IMG/VR virus record: IMGVR_UViG_3300006641_000150
Location: 1-26,434 of that record
Source of the DNA: a virus
Strand: one strand, 5' to 3'
DNA length: 26,434 nucleotides
The notes below the pieces were generated by a model that made no database searches, was not told where the DNA came from, and saw only the letters and a program-made list of their open reading frames with translations. Position numbers and translations under genes: made by a program. Within the stretch, counting starts at the first letter, position 1, and each line of letters starts with the position of its first letter. This document shows, piece after piece, positions 1-7,014 of the stretch.

Positions 1-65
1 CGTTTAGCATAGCCTTCAAAGGGCTTGATGAGTACGTTGATGGCAAGCTCAATCGCTTCATTCAC
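1..65 (-). CDS. Endolysin (phage lysozyme-like), N-terminus only
   Basis: Only the first 21 residues lie in the window: MNEAIELAINVLIKPFEGYAK. The pattern I-K-x-F-E-G-Y/L is the start of phage lysozymes of the T4/P21 type, in which the Glu (here E17) is the catalytic acid that cleaves peptidoglycan. The start is GTG, sharing GTGA with the stop of the holin gene. The other nearby start, an ATG at 61, gives a Ser-rich reading without family resemblance, so I prefer the GTG. Its place directly after a holin fits a lysis cassette. The family call rests on a short stretch; the rest of the active site is outside the window. Confidence 0.62.
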   Translation of the reverse strand, partial: MNEAIELAINVLIKPFEGYAK

Positions 66-541
66 TTGTACTTCTCTATGCTGCGACCAACAAACCAGAA
101 TGTGAGAATCATGGTGAAGAGTCCAAAGTCATCTTCATCCCAAGTCTTGACTAAGACCTCTGCCCACGGTGCATTGCTTTGAAACGCAAGTACAAGCGAA
201 GCCGCCTTGACTGCCGCATACATACCAAAGATAGCCCAAGTAATGCCTGGACGAACCAGCGCTGAGATGCCAGCCACAAACCAACCTGCTGCCTGAGCCG
301 TTTGACTCTGTTCTTCAAAGGCCGCTTTGATGGTATCAAGCTGCTGAACACTGTAGTCAACATACTTTTCCTCCATCCGAAACTGACCTTTCAGTTTCTC
401 AAGATCGGTCTGCAACTGAAACATATTCAGCTCATGCTGGCGTTCGTTCTTTTTATCGAGGAACTTTAGAACCTCTGGAGCTAGTCGGAACAAACCACCA
501 AAGATGCTGCCAAGCAAACCACCGGAGAGTAATTCAAACAT
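62..541 (-). CDS. Holin, 3TM type (GTA-holin-like)
   Basis: This 159-aa membrane protein probably forms the inner-membrane lesion that releases the endolysin. A glycine-rich hydrophobic N-terminus (about residues 5-22) is followed by a charged helical stretch with KNERQHELNMFQLQ (31-44) and EKLKG, then two hydrophobic segments (about 99-120 and 138-152) preceded by the ALVRPGITW motif (94-102). This layout matches, from memory, the 'holin of 3TMs, for gene-transfer release' family. It starts at an ATG that overlaps the previous stop by one base (TAATG), and its stop overlaps the GTG of the endolysin, so the two are translationally coupled. The biochemical role is inferred from family and context. 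Confidence 0.7.
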   Translation of the reverse strand: MFELLSGGLLGSIFGGLFRLAPEVLKFLDKKNERQHELNMFQLQTDLEKLKGQFRMEEKYVDYSVQQLDTIKAAFEEQSQTAQAAGWFVAGISALVRPGITWAIFGMYAAVKAASLVLAFQSNAPWAEVLVKTWDEDDFGLFTMILTFWFVGRSIEKYK

Positions 542-834
542 TAATGTTCTCCGTTCTTATTGATGTCTTCTTTAGCCTTGCGTGTTTCACGTTCAATTTT
601 ATCGCCTCGAAGTTTGCGTACCGTATCAATCTTTTCATCAAGTCGAATCAAATCGTTATCGTGCATCCTAATTCGATCAATCAGAGATACAACAGACTTT
701 TTTGCTGAAGAAAGTACGGGATCGATTTCTTCAGTAGACCAACGCCAAACGTAATACACAAGGTATACAAGACCACCAACAGCCAAGGTCGGAAAGCCAT
801 ATTCTTCGATCAGCTTGCCGACGTTGAAGTCCAT
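541..834 (-). CDS. Single-TM coiled-coil membrane protein, lysis-region
   Basis: A 97-aa protein with one clear membrane segment (about residues 14-31, rich in Val, Leu and Tyr, ending VWRW). A highly charged helical tail (36-90) follows, with regularly spaced Leu/Ile/Val that should form a coiled coil. The shape resembles an inner-membrane spanin or a holin accessory protein, but I see no sequence motif that decides between them and no lipoprotein partner in the window. The ATG overlaps the upstream stop by one base, and its own stop overlaps the holin start in the same way. Function is inferred from topology and position only. Confidence 0.72.
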   Translation of the reverse strand: MDFNVGKLIEEYGFPTLAVGGLVYLVYYVWRWSTEEIDPVLSSAKKSVVSLIDRIRMHDNDLIRLDEKIDTVRKLRGDKIERETRKAKEDINKNGEH

Positions 835-1115
835 TAGTCCTTCCTGTTATCTGACTTTTCTGCACGGGCAATGCGGTCATAGTCAGGCTCTAGACCTAGC
901 GAGTGCGTGATTTTGATATCTATCCGTTGAAGCTGCGTGTTCATGTTATCAACCCGCTGTTCAAGCTGTGTGATGATGTTAGCGATACCGTTGATTGAAC
1001 TTGTAACGCCAGCCAAAATGTACTTAAGTGTTAGGAAAACAAAGTAACCGCCAATGCAAGCGGAAGCAATAGGCAAACCCACAGAATGAATAAAAACAAA
1101 AAGGTCAAGGCTCAC
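834..1115 (-). CDS. Single-TM coiled-coil membrane protein, lysis-region
   Basis: A 93-aa protein with a hydrophobic N-terminal half (about residues 5-38, enough for one long or two short membrane spans) followed by an amphipathic helix (41-72, ITQLEQRVDNMNTQLQRID) and a charged tail. It starts at GTG, sharing GTGA with the stop of the preceding 57-aa gene. The upstream ribosome site is weak, which fits translational coupling. It is probably part of the lysis or membrane group with its neighbours. The layout recalls small haemolysin/XhlA-like phage proteins, but I cannot assign the family. Confidence 0.7.
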   Translation of the reverse strand: MSLDLFVFIHSVGLPIASACIGGYFVFLTLKYILAGVTSSINGIANIITQLEQRVDNMNTQLQRIDIKITHSLGLEPDYDRIARAEKSDNRKD

Positions 1116-1285
1116 TTCTGCAAGATTTGATCAATGCGCGAATGAGCCTTGTCAGCAGACTCATGAATCATTTCAACCTTCGCTTTCAAGTGAGCTAGGT
1201 CTGACCTAATCGCTGCATAAGCACCAAAAGCGCCTACACCAGCGCCAATTAGGGCTTGTATGACTACTGACATCGACACTTCCAT
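1112..1285 (-). CDS. Small single-TM protein with helical tail
   Basis: A 57-aa ORF that begins immediately after the stop of the upstream gene (TAAATG). It has a glycine/alanine-rich membrane segment (about residues 6-26, QALIGAGVGAFGAYAAI) and then a charged helix (AHLKAKVEMIHESADKAHSRIDQIL). An alternative ATG at 1273 (residue 5) has a better-spaced GGAAG ribosome site and may be the real start. The shape is the same as in the next two genes (TM followed by coiled coil), so the three may act as one membrane assembly at lysis. No motif identifies it. Confidence 0.66.
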   Translation of the reverse strand: MEVSMSVVIQALIGAGVGAFGAYAAIRSDLAHLKAKVEMIHESADKAHSRIDQILQK

Positions 1286-1627
1286 TTAGGACATCCCTTC
1301 GCCTGGTGTGATGTACAGGTTGTGCGTACCCGTATCAACGATGGCAGCAAAGTAAACCGGATTGGTTCCATTGGCTTGGCCGTTAGTAATCACAATTCTA
1401 CTGTTAGGCGGAACAACAAATCCATACTGACCAGTACCAGACGTTGGTATCACTGCTGTAGTGCCACTGGTTGAACCTGTTTTTACAAAGATTTCATGGT
1501 TGCCATCGTTGTAAAGCGCAAACTGGTTAGCAGGTGTGTCAGCGTAGACAGCAACATTCGCAGATGTTGTTGTTACGCTTAAAAGGTATGTCTTGCCGGT
1601 AGCAAGAAACGCAATATTATTTGCCAC
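1286..1627 (-). CDS. Small beta-rich virion-type protein with C-terminal TPG motif
   Basis: A 113-aa Thr/Ser/Gly/Ala-rich protein with no membrane segment. It looks all-beta and ends in LYITPGEGMS. It aligns along its length with the 109-aa protein at 12557-12886 (NQ+..N.G....FV..G, a central Pro/Ser block, FAAI, then YITPGEG or YVTPGDG), so the two are probably paralogues. The start is GTG (GTGGCAAAT) with a GGAG-type ribosome site about 6 nt upstream, inside the end of the preceding 54-aa gene. Likely a structural protein such as a decoration or fibre component. Its position among lysis genes is odd for that role. Confidence 0.72.
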   Translation of the reverse strand: MANNIAFLATGKTYLLSVTTTSANVAVYADTPANQFALYNDGNHEIFVKTGSTSGTTAVIPTSGTGQYGFVVPPNSRIVITNGQANGTNPVYFAAIVDTGTHNLYITPGEGMS

Positions 1628-1781
1628 CTTTGCTCCCCCATTGCTGCGCAGCCGTCATGGTTCCATAGCATGGTGCGCCATTGGTAAACTTTGGCTGAAA
1701 GTTGGGGGTTACTTGCTTGGCAACGGCGGGGACTTCCTTAACCATCACCTTTTTGCTCACGATTTTCATGGTCGTCATCAT
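1617..1781 (-). CDS. Conserved small basic phage protein (54 aa)
   Basis: A 54-aa ORF beginning MMTTMKIVSKKVMVKEVP and ending APCYGTMTAAQQWGSKGGK. An AAGGAA ribosome site lies 7 nt before the first ATG. A second ATG follows directly and a third is three codons later, so the exact start is uncertain. It overlaps the end of the two-TM gene by 44 nt and the start of the 113-aa gene by 11 nt. The ordered C-terminal motif with one Cys and a Gly/Lys end looks like a real conserved phage protein, but I do not know its function. It has no membrane segment. Confidence 0.6.
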   Translation of the reverse strand: MMTTMKIVSKKVMVKEVPAVAKQVTPNFQPKFTNGAPCYGTMTAAQQWGSKGGK

Positions 1782-1980
1782 GCTTTGTTTCCTTCATTAA
1801 CGATGGCAAAAACACTGTGATAGCAAAGATGAGCAATGCTGCAAGACGCTCATACGTCGGCCCCCACATTGTCCAACAAGCGAGTGCAAAAGTCATTGAT
1901 ATTGCTAGCAATGTCAAGACTCTCGCGACTACTAACTTCAAAGAAATACGCACTACCTTCAAAAGAAGATTCGCATCCAT
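1738..1980 (-). CDS. Two-TM small membrane protein
   Basis: An 80-aa protein with two predicted membrane spans (about residues 17-37 and 45-60), joined by a short loop containing TMWGPTYERL, and a strongly polar tail (KHDDDHENREQ). I chose the ATG at 1980 because it has GAGG at proper spacing; the ATG at 1992 has no ribosome site. The hairpin topology with a charged C-terminus fits a class II-type holin or antiholin. A separate 3TM holin sits next to the endolysin, so this could be a second holin, an antiholin or an unrelated membrane protein. Confidence 0.62.
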   Translation of the reverse strand: MDANLLLKVVRISLKLVVARVLTLLAISMTFALACWTMWGPTYERLAALLIFAITVFLPSLMKETKHDDDHENREQKGDG

Positions 1981-1999
1981 GCTCAGCCTCATGGGTTAA

Positions 2000-2023
2000 T
2001 TAAGGTTATCTAGTCTACCTTAA
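2000..2023. repeat. Inverted repeat in the gap before the two-TM gene
   Basis: Perfect 7-bp arms TTAAGGT and ACCTTAA flank a 10-nt spacer. One more G-T and one A-T pair can extend the stem. It covers the stop codon of the 69-aa gene and most of a 39-bp gap, one of the longer gaps in this tightly packed region. There is no T-run, so it is not a typical intrinsic terminator. It could be an operator-like palindrome, an RNA processing site or chance. Confidence 0.35.
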
Positions 2024-2229
2024 CTATCGTCATCTTCATCATCATTCATAAAGCCACTCCCCCATTCAGCATCGCTTGCCTTCAGGCGTATGGCTTCTAA
2101 CTTCAATGCTCTGTCAATAATCTTTGACTTATCGGTTAGGCTTGCTTCAGGGTCTGCCATGACCTCAGCCAAGAGTTTGCTTATCGCAGCCTCTAGGTCA
2201 GGGTTTATACCCGTTTGCTTACGCTTCAT
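2020..2229 (-). CDS. Conserved small phage protein (69 aa), unknown role
   Basis: A basic N-terminus (MKRKQTGINPDLEAAI) is followed by helical sequence with DKSKIIDRALKLEAIRLK (33-50), then WGSGF and an acidic tail of Asp/Glu. The start shares ATGA with the stop of the upstream 59-aa gene. The well-ordered charged pattern, and my recollection of similar short proteins in phage structural clusters, support a real gene. The function is unknown. The acidic tail and helical body suggest a partner-binding protein rather than an enzyme. Confidence 0.7.
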   Translation of the reverse strand: MKRKQTGINPDLEAAISKLLAEVMADPEASLTDKSKIIDRALKLEAIRLKASDAEWGSGFMNDDEDDDS

Positions 2230-2405
2230 CGAGTCATGCGGCGCTTTGGCTTGCGTTCAACTTCACGCGCTGCAGGGATGCGGCCAAGAGCGCGTTGCGC
2301 TGACAGCGAGCCCGCTACTTCATTGCGACCAGCCTCGGCAGCTTGCGCTTCCTGGCGCTTCATTTCTTTATTGCCTTCTTCTTTCATCATCGTGTCGTAG
2401 TTCAT
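2226..2405 (-). CDS. Small charged hypothetical protein (59 aa)
   Basis: This ORF begins MNYDTMMKEEGNKEMKRQEA and ends VERKPKRRMTR. It is helical, rich in Glu, Ala and Arg, and has a very basic C-terminus. Start and stop are both locked to the neighbours by ATGA overlaps (2402-2405 upstream, 2226-2229 downstream), which strongly supports translation. No family is recognised. With its two neighbours it forms a set of short, highly charged helical proteins just after the large internal virion proteins. Confidence 0.62.
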   Translation of the reverse strand: MNYDTMMKEEGNKEMKRQEAQAAEAGRNEVAGSLSAQRALGRIPAAREVERKPKRRMTR

Positions 2406-2584
2406 CGCATACCTCTCTTGGTTTTACGCGCTGTTGATAGGGCAATGGCAGCGGCTTGTTTCACGGCTGCACGTTTGCTTGCAGGACGACTGGTGCCTAT
2501 CTTGCCAGTGTCTTTGAATTTACGCACCATCTCTCCAATGTTGGTCGAGATTGTCTTTTGACTACTACCTTTCTTAAGGGGCAT
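2402..2584 (-). CDS. Small basic conserved phage protein (60 aa, MPLKKGSS type)
   Basis: A very basic protein starting MPLKKGSSQKTISTNIGEMV and ending with an Ala/Lys helix (AAVKQAAAIALSTARKTKRG). The combination of MPLKKG, an NI-E-V segment and a KQAxAIAL helix recurs in short proteins of many tailed phages, from general knowledge; their role is not established. A perfect AAGGAG ribosome site precedes the ATG by 7 nt. The start lies 11 nt inside the end of the 980-aa gene. The residues around DTGKIGTSRPASKR look like an insertion relative to the usual shorter form. Confidence 0.72.
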   Translation of the reverse strand: MPLKKGSSQKTISTNIGEMVRKFKDTGKIGTSRPASKRAAVKQAAAIALSTARKTKRGMR

Positions 2585-5516
2585 TTATCTCTCCTTGAGG
2601 AACTAGAGAACCTGTCTCTGCAGCAAGTACGTTTCTTGCAAGCGTCATTAGTAAACCAGGACGTTGCGGTTCAGGCGTTGCTAACACACGTCGAAGTTCA
2701 GCGGGATTAGAGACAATTTCAGCAACAGCTCGACGCAAGGCAGCAGCATAATCTGTGCGTATTGCTTGAGTGCCAAACACGCCTGCAGCAGCAGCCGGAA
2801 TACCTAACGAAGTCATCAAGCCTTGTCCACCAAACCCAGCAAGCGTACCGGCTAAGGCCGCAATGCCTGTAACACTTGCTTGACCAACACGAGCCTTTAC
2901 AACTTCCTTGCGTATTTCATCAGTAAACGCAGCCTCTGGCGACATTGTTCCTACTGCCTTACTAGCAGCAATCTTAGCCCGTTCTACCGCATTACGAGCT
3001 ATGTCAACAGCCTCAACAAGCGCTCTTACTTCAGCAAGCTCATCAGCACGATATAAGCCAGACGCTTTTAATGCTGGCTCAATATTTCTATCAAATAGAT
3101 TCATTAATCTATTCTCTGGTACACGAGATAGCGATTCTCTTACTGCTGACTTGAATGCTTCAGTGGCCTCTGGCACTTGCTTGACTGCAGCAGCCATTGC
3201 CTCAATGTCTTTTTGGCTTGTTGTACCTGTCAACCGCTGATAGAAAGCATCGCTTGCATTCTTTTGACCGAATGTAAGATTCTTTCTAATTTCATCGGCT
3301 TGTGCTGCAGCTTCTTTTTCAATATCAGAAATTCTGCCTGTAAGTTGACCACGAGCTTCACTAACTTCCTTTTGCAATCTCGACGCAGCGCTTTCTTTGG
3401 CAAGGCGTAACGCTTCCTGCCTTGGCTCAAGAAATGCTGTAACACGCTTGGCTGCTTGCCTTGATAACTCTTCGGCGCTTTGAGCTGCTTCACGACGAAT
3501 TTGTTCGGCGGCAGGTATAGGAGCTAATTGAGGCTGCGTGATCTTGCCTGCAAGCTGACCAATCTCAGCCTCTGCCGCTTTGCCAGCAGCACCCAGCCTT
3601 GCAGCACCAGTCTCCGCTTGTGCGAGCCTTGTTTGCAAACCAGATAGTTGATCGCGTAAGCCTTTGAACTGATCTAAAGCAAGCCAATCTCGGTTGCTAT
3701 CAATCGTTCTTGCGACATCCTGCGCCGTGCCACCACGCATTTGATCATTCAAGTATTTAGTTGCTAGGCTGTTAACTAGCGCCTGATCGCCTCCAACCAA
3801 ATCAGTAAAGGTCTTAACGCTTTCTTGCGAACTAAATAACCTTGATGGTATCTGTGCTGGGTCAGTGATAAACCTCTCACCAAATGGCGTTTGCGCTGTA
3901 AGAACCTTGCCTTGCAACGTATTGAATTGATTGATCGGTTTACTTGCCTGAGCGTAATTCGTTAAGTACCGTCCAAACACATCATCGCCAACAAACTGAC
4001 GCTGCATGGCCTCCACACCTTTTGCCAGATCGCCAGCTTCTATTGCACTAATAGCAGAAAATCCTTCATCGCCACCATATGAACGATCTCTAAGTCGTCT
4101 GCGTATCTCTTCAAGCGAATTAAACGAAACAGGCGTTTGAACGACAAAGGTCTGCCCTGCTTCGTTGACCTTTTCTTGCTTCCCAGTTACATCTGCTAGC
4201 AAGCGTTTAAGCATTGGCTCACGCTGCGGGTCAACTTGACCAGGCAACGCTCCTGCGCCAACCTTTGTTTTAATCAGTGATTCAAAGTCTGCTGCTGCTG
4301 GAACAGCTCCTGCGCTTTGACCCATCTTGCTAGCAACAATATTGTCGATAGCATCCAAATCAGATTGAACTTGCGCTCTGCGAGTTGCCTTAAGTTGATC
4401 AAGCCTTGTGCTAGCAGCGGTTCTAGCTTCTTCACCAATTGGAGACAACGTAACACGCTCACCAAATTGCGCGAATCCACGCCCAGCCTCCCGCATTCCG
4501 CGCTCAGACTCTGCTACGGCTGCGTTGCGACGCTGTACCAAATCATCAATTTGGCTTCTAACTCGCGTCACTTCTTGTTGCGCCGCATCAGCAGCTTCTT
4601 GCTCGATACGCCTTGCAATAAGTTCGGCTTCTTGCACACGCTGAGCACCTTGACCAGCAGCATTTTGCCTAACTCTTGCGCCAGCTTGAAACGCTCTATT
4701 AACAGCGTTTTGTGCATCTTTAACACTTTGATCTTGTATGCTACGAATGCTGCTATCAAAATCTTGTTGCAATCGTTTCACTCGATCTGCTGTAGCCGTT
4801 TGCATTTCAGAAACCAAACGGTTAGCCGTATCTTCTAACGTCTTACCAACTGTTACGGCTCCACCAGTACCCGCACCGCCTTCAAGCTCTGCTTTAGCAC
4901 CAGCAAGTCTTTGCTGCCTGGTAACGCCAACTTCGGGTAAAGCGCCTTCGCGCACTGTTTGCGGCAAACGTCTGACCAAACTTTCTGCAACGCTTTGACG
5001 CATCGATGGAATCAAAGGTGTAACAGCACGTTCCACAGCCCTACTAACTGGATATGTAATTAAACCAGGAACCATTTCCCCTGCCATGCCAGCGAGCTGC
5101 GTTACTACAGGGCCAGCACCTTGACGTTGCGCTGCTTGCTCAGCCAATCCACCAGCAGTTCCAGCGGCAAACGCACCACCAGCCATCTTAGTCGCCTCAC
5201 CAACTGTTTTAGGCTGCAAGGCTGATAACAATTGACCACCAACTTTTCCTGCAGTTGATGTACCGTATAACCGTTGAGCGCCTAACGCAGACTGTGCGAG
5301 CCTTGCGCCACCACCAATTACAGGAACGGCGGCAAGAGCCTGCAACCCGCGTTCGAATGCAGATGGGCCTTTAGGAACCTGATCGATAAAAGTACCAGGA
5401 GGTGATGTTGCGCCACCAGGTATTTGACTTAAAACATCAGTAGAGGGCTTGTCAAAAGGGTCAATTATTTCTTTCGATTTTTTTTCAAACGGATCAATGA
5501 TAGATGATGTACTCAT
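2574..5516 (-). CDS. Large internal virion protein, coiled-coil rich (980 aa)
   Basis: A 980-aa Ala/Gln/Arg-rich protein, probably carried in the head and ejected with the DNA. The N-terminus holds two copies of IIDPF(E/D)K (about residues 6-12 and 17-23). Gly/Ala-rich hydrophobic sequence follows (about 55-180), then a long coiled coil (200-380), a more globular middle (400-620), a second coiled coil (640-780) and a hydrophobic Gly/Ala stretch near the C-terminus (about 890-925). I start it at the ATG sharing ATGA with the previous stop, with GGAG upstream. The reading nine codons longer has no comparable support. No lytic transglycosylase motif is visible. The role is inferred from composition, size and position. 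Confidence 0.72.
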   Translation of the reverse strand: MSTSSIIDPFEKKSKEIIDPFDKPSTDVLSQIPGGATSPPGTFIDQVPKGPSAFERGLQALAAVPVIGGGARLAQSALGAQRLYGTSTAGKVGGQLLSALQPKTVGEATKMAGGAFAAGTAGGLAEQAAQRQGAGPVVTQLAGMAGEMVPGLITYPVSRAVERAVTPLIPSMRQSVAESLVRRLPQTVREGALPEVGVTRQQRLAGAKAELEGGAGTGGAVTVGKTLEDTANRLVSEMQTATADRVKRLQQDFDSSIRSIQDQSVKDAQNAVNRAFQAGARVRQNAAGQGAQRVQEAELIARRIEQEAADAAQQEVTRVRSQIDDLVQRRNAAVAESERGMREAGRGFAQFGERVTLSPIGEEARTAASTRLDQLKATRRAQVQSDLDAIDNIVASKMGQSAGAVPAAADFESLIKTKVGAGALPGQVDPQREPMLKRLLADVTGKQEKVNEAGQTFVVQTPVSFNSLEEIRRRLRDRSYGGDEGFSAISAIEAGDLAKGVEAMQRQFVGDDVFGRYLTNYAQASKPINQFNTLQGKVLTAQTPFGERFITDPAQIPSRLFSSQESVKTFTDLVGGDQALVNSLATKYLNDQMRGGTAQDVARTIDSNRDWLALDQFKGLRDQLSGLQTRLAQAETGAARLGAAGKAAEAEIGQLAGKITQPQLAPIPAAEQIRREAAQSAEELSRQAAKRVTAFLEPRQEALRLAKESAASRLQKEVSEARGQLTGRISDIEKEAAAQADEIRKNLTFGQKNASDAFYQRLTGTTSQKDIEAMAAAVKQVPEATEAFKSAVRESLSRVPENRLMNLFDRNIEPALKASGLYRADELAEVRALVEAVDIARNAVERAKIAASKAVGTMSPEAAFTDEIRKEVVKARVGQASVTGIAALAGTLAGFGGQGLMTSLGIPAAAAGVFGTQAIRTDYAAALRRAVAEIVSNPAELRRVLATPEPQRPGLLMTLARNVLAAETGSLVPQGEINAP

Positions 5517-7012
5517 CGCGCTGCTCCGTACTTGTTTTGCCAATAAACTCTAAGCTCTGCATCTGTTGCATTAGGATTGGCTTTTCTGGCTGCTGCAACA
5601 AAAGTTTCTATATCAGGGACTGAACCAGGACGTGGTTGAGGTTGCGGTTGCGGTTGAGCCTGCCCTGGCACTTCTTCGCCAAGATAAGCGTTAAGGGTTT
5701 GATCATTAACGCCAATCGATCTTCCTATTCTTCGTTGTCGATTAGCAGCATCGTTCAGTATTTGAATTTGACGGTCAAAATATGTTCTTGCGTTTTCAGC
5801 GCTTGTAGTTGGATTGATTGTGAATTGGTCAAACGATCTTTCTTCCGCTTTGGTCAAGGTTTGACCGAACAATGTATTTCTAACCTTAGCTACAAATTCA
5901 CGGTAATCTTTCCAAAAATTGACCGTATCATTTGTGATCGGAGGCGCTTTAATTCCAAATGTTTGCGCTATCTGTGATGTCACCTGCCCAACAGGAAGAC
6001 CACGATCTACAAGTGTAAGGAATGTTTCTGCAACTTCTTTTTGCGGGAAAAGACCAAAGAATTCAGGCTTAGCTGAGGATGATATACGGTTGATACCATC
6101 TTTGGATGTGCCAAGATTTTCTAATCGTTTATCTAATGGCCCAGGCAAAGACTGTATCTTCCCTTCTTGTTTAAGTTGGGCTATTTCACGTTGAAACGCC
6201 ATGCGATCTTGTGCAAGCTCACGTTGCTGCTGCATACGTTCTCTTGCCAAATCAGCTTGCTGTTTCATCTGCAAAAGCGTCTGCGATGCACGATCAGAGC
6301 CTTCTACCGCCTTGTAAAGAATCTCTTGCGCTTGCTTGTACTGGCCTTGTCTTAAAGCAGCCGATGCAGTTGAGTTTTCTAACTCTGCTTCAAGCACTTT
6401 TAACTCACCTTCAGCAGCCTTACGATCTGTCTGCAAAAGGCTCATAGCCTTGTTGAATCGATCTAAAGTTTGGCGATTGTTTTCTTTAATACTTTCAATG
6501 TTCTTGTTGAAAACATCTAACTCTCGCTTGTAGACTTCTTGTCTGCCTTGGCGAAATCCTTCTAATCCACCGTTAAGAGCTGCCATAGCAGCCAACCCTG
6601 ACCGCTTGCTAGCGCCACCAACAAGAAAACCAGCAACAGTAGTAAGAGCCAGTACGTTTCGGATGTCTTCCAGGTTAGTAGGGCTTGGCTCAAATGCTGG
6701 CATCTCTCTTTGACGATACTCAGGTGATTCGACCAGCATTCGTTCTTGGGTCGCAAACTCCTTACCAATCTCTTCACGGCGTTTTGCAGCACTCGTACGT
6801 TGCGCTGCAATATCTTCTTGAGCCTGTTGACTTTCAGCACGTTGCGCCTCCATTAGACTCGGAAGTTGCTCCTCTGCCGTAATGCCACGACTAATTCTTC
6901 GCTGCATACCCTGCTCAGGCGTTTCATTCAAAGCAGGTTGCTGACCCATGACTGAGCGCATGGCTCTTGTAATAGGATCACCCGTGGTATTAAGGGTTTC
7001 GTTCAGTGCCAT
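5513..7012 (-). CDS. Internal virion protein, coiled coil (499 aa)
   Basis: A 499-aa protein. Residues 60-100 and 160-290 are long charged helices, with many QQ, ER and KE pairs. Between them lies a Gly/Ala hydrophobic stretch (about 118-155, LTTVAGFLVGGASKRSGLAA). A more globular part (about 295-450) contains FFGLFPQKEVAETFLTL. A Gln/Pro repeat linker (QAQPQPQPQPRP) separates it from a small C-terminal domain with IETFVAAARKANPNATDAEL. There are only 2 bp between it and the upstream stop. Composition and place between other ejection-protein candidates suggest a virion core or ejection role. No enzymatic motif is seen. Confidence 0.68.
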   Translation of the reverse strand: MALNETLNTTGDPITRAMRSVMGQQPALNETPEQGMQRRISRGITAEEQLPSLMEAQRAESQQAQEDIAAQRTSAAKRREEIGKEFATQERMLVESPEYRQREMPAFEPSPTNLEDIRNVLALTTVAGFLVGGASKRSGLAAMAALNGGLEGFRQGRQEVYKRELDVFNKNIESIKENNRQTLDRFNKAMSLLQTDRKAAEGELKVLEAELENSTASAALRQGQYKQAQEILYKAVEGSDRASQTLLQMKQQADLARERMQQQRELAQDRMAFQREIAQLKQEGKIQSLPGPLDKRLENLGTSKDGINRISSSAKPEFFGLFPQKEVAETFLTLVDRGLPVGQVTSQIAQTFGIKAPPITNDTVNFWKDYREFVAKVRNTLFGQTLTKAEERSFDQFTINPTTSAENARTYFDRQIQILNDAANRQRRIGRSIGVNDQTLNAYLGEEVPGQAQPQPQPQPRPGSVPDIETFVAAARKANPNATDAELRVYWQNKYGAAR

Positions 7013-7014
7013 GA

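Noticed and set aside
1-61. ATG at 61 as start of the gene after the holin
   Set aside because: That frame reads MKRLSLPSTYSSSPLKAMLN, with no family resemblance, whereas the GTG at 65 gives a lysozyme-like start with KPFEGY.
4317-4838. Plus-strand ORF of 173 aa inside the 980-aa gene
   Set aside because: Opposite a well-supported coiled-coil gene; Ser/Leu/Cys-rich shadow with no domain or ribosome site.
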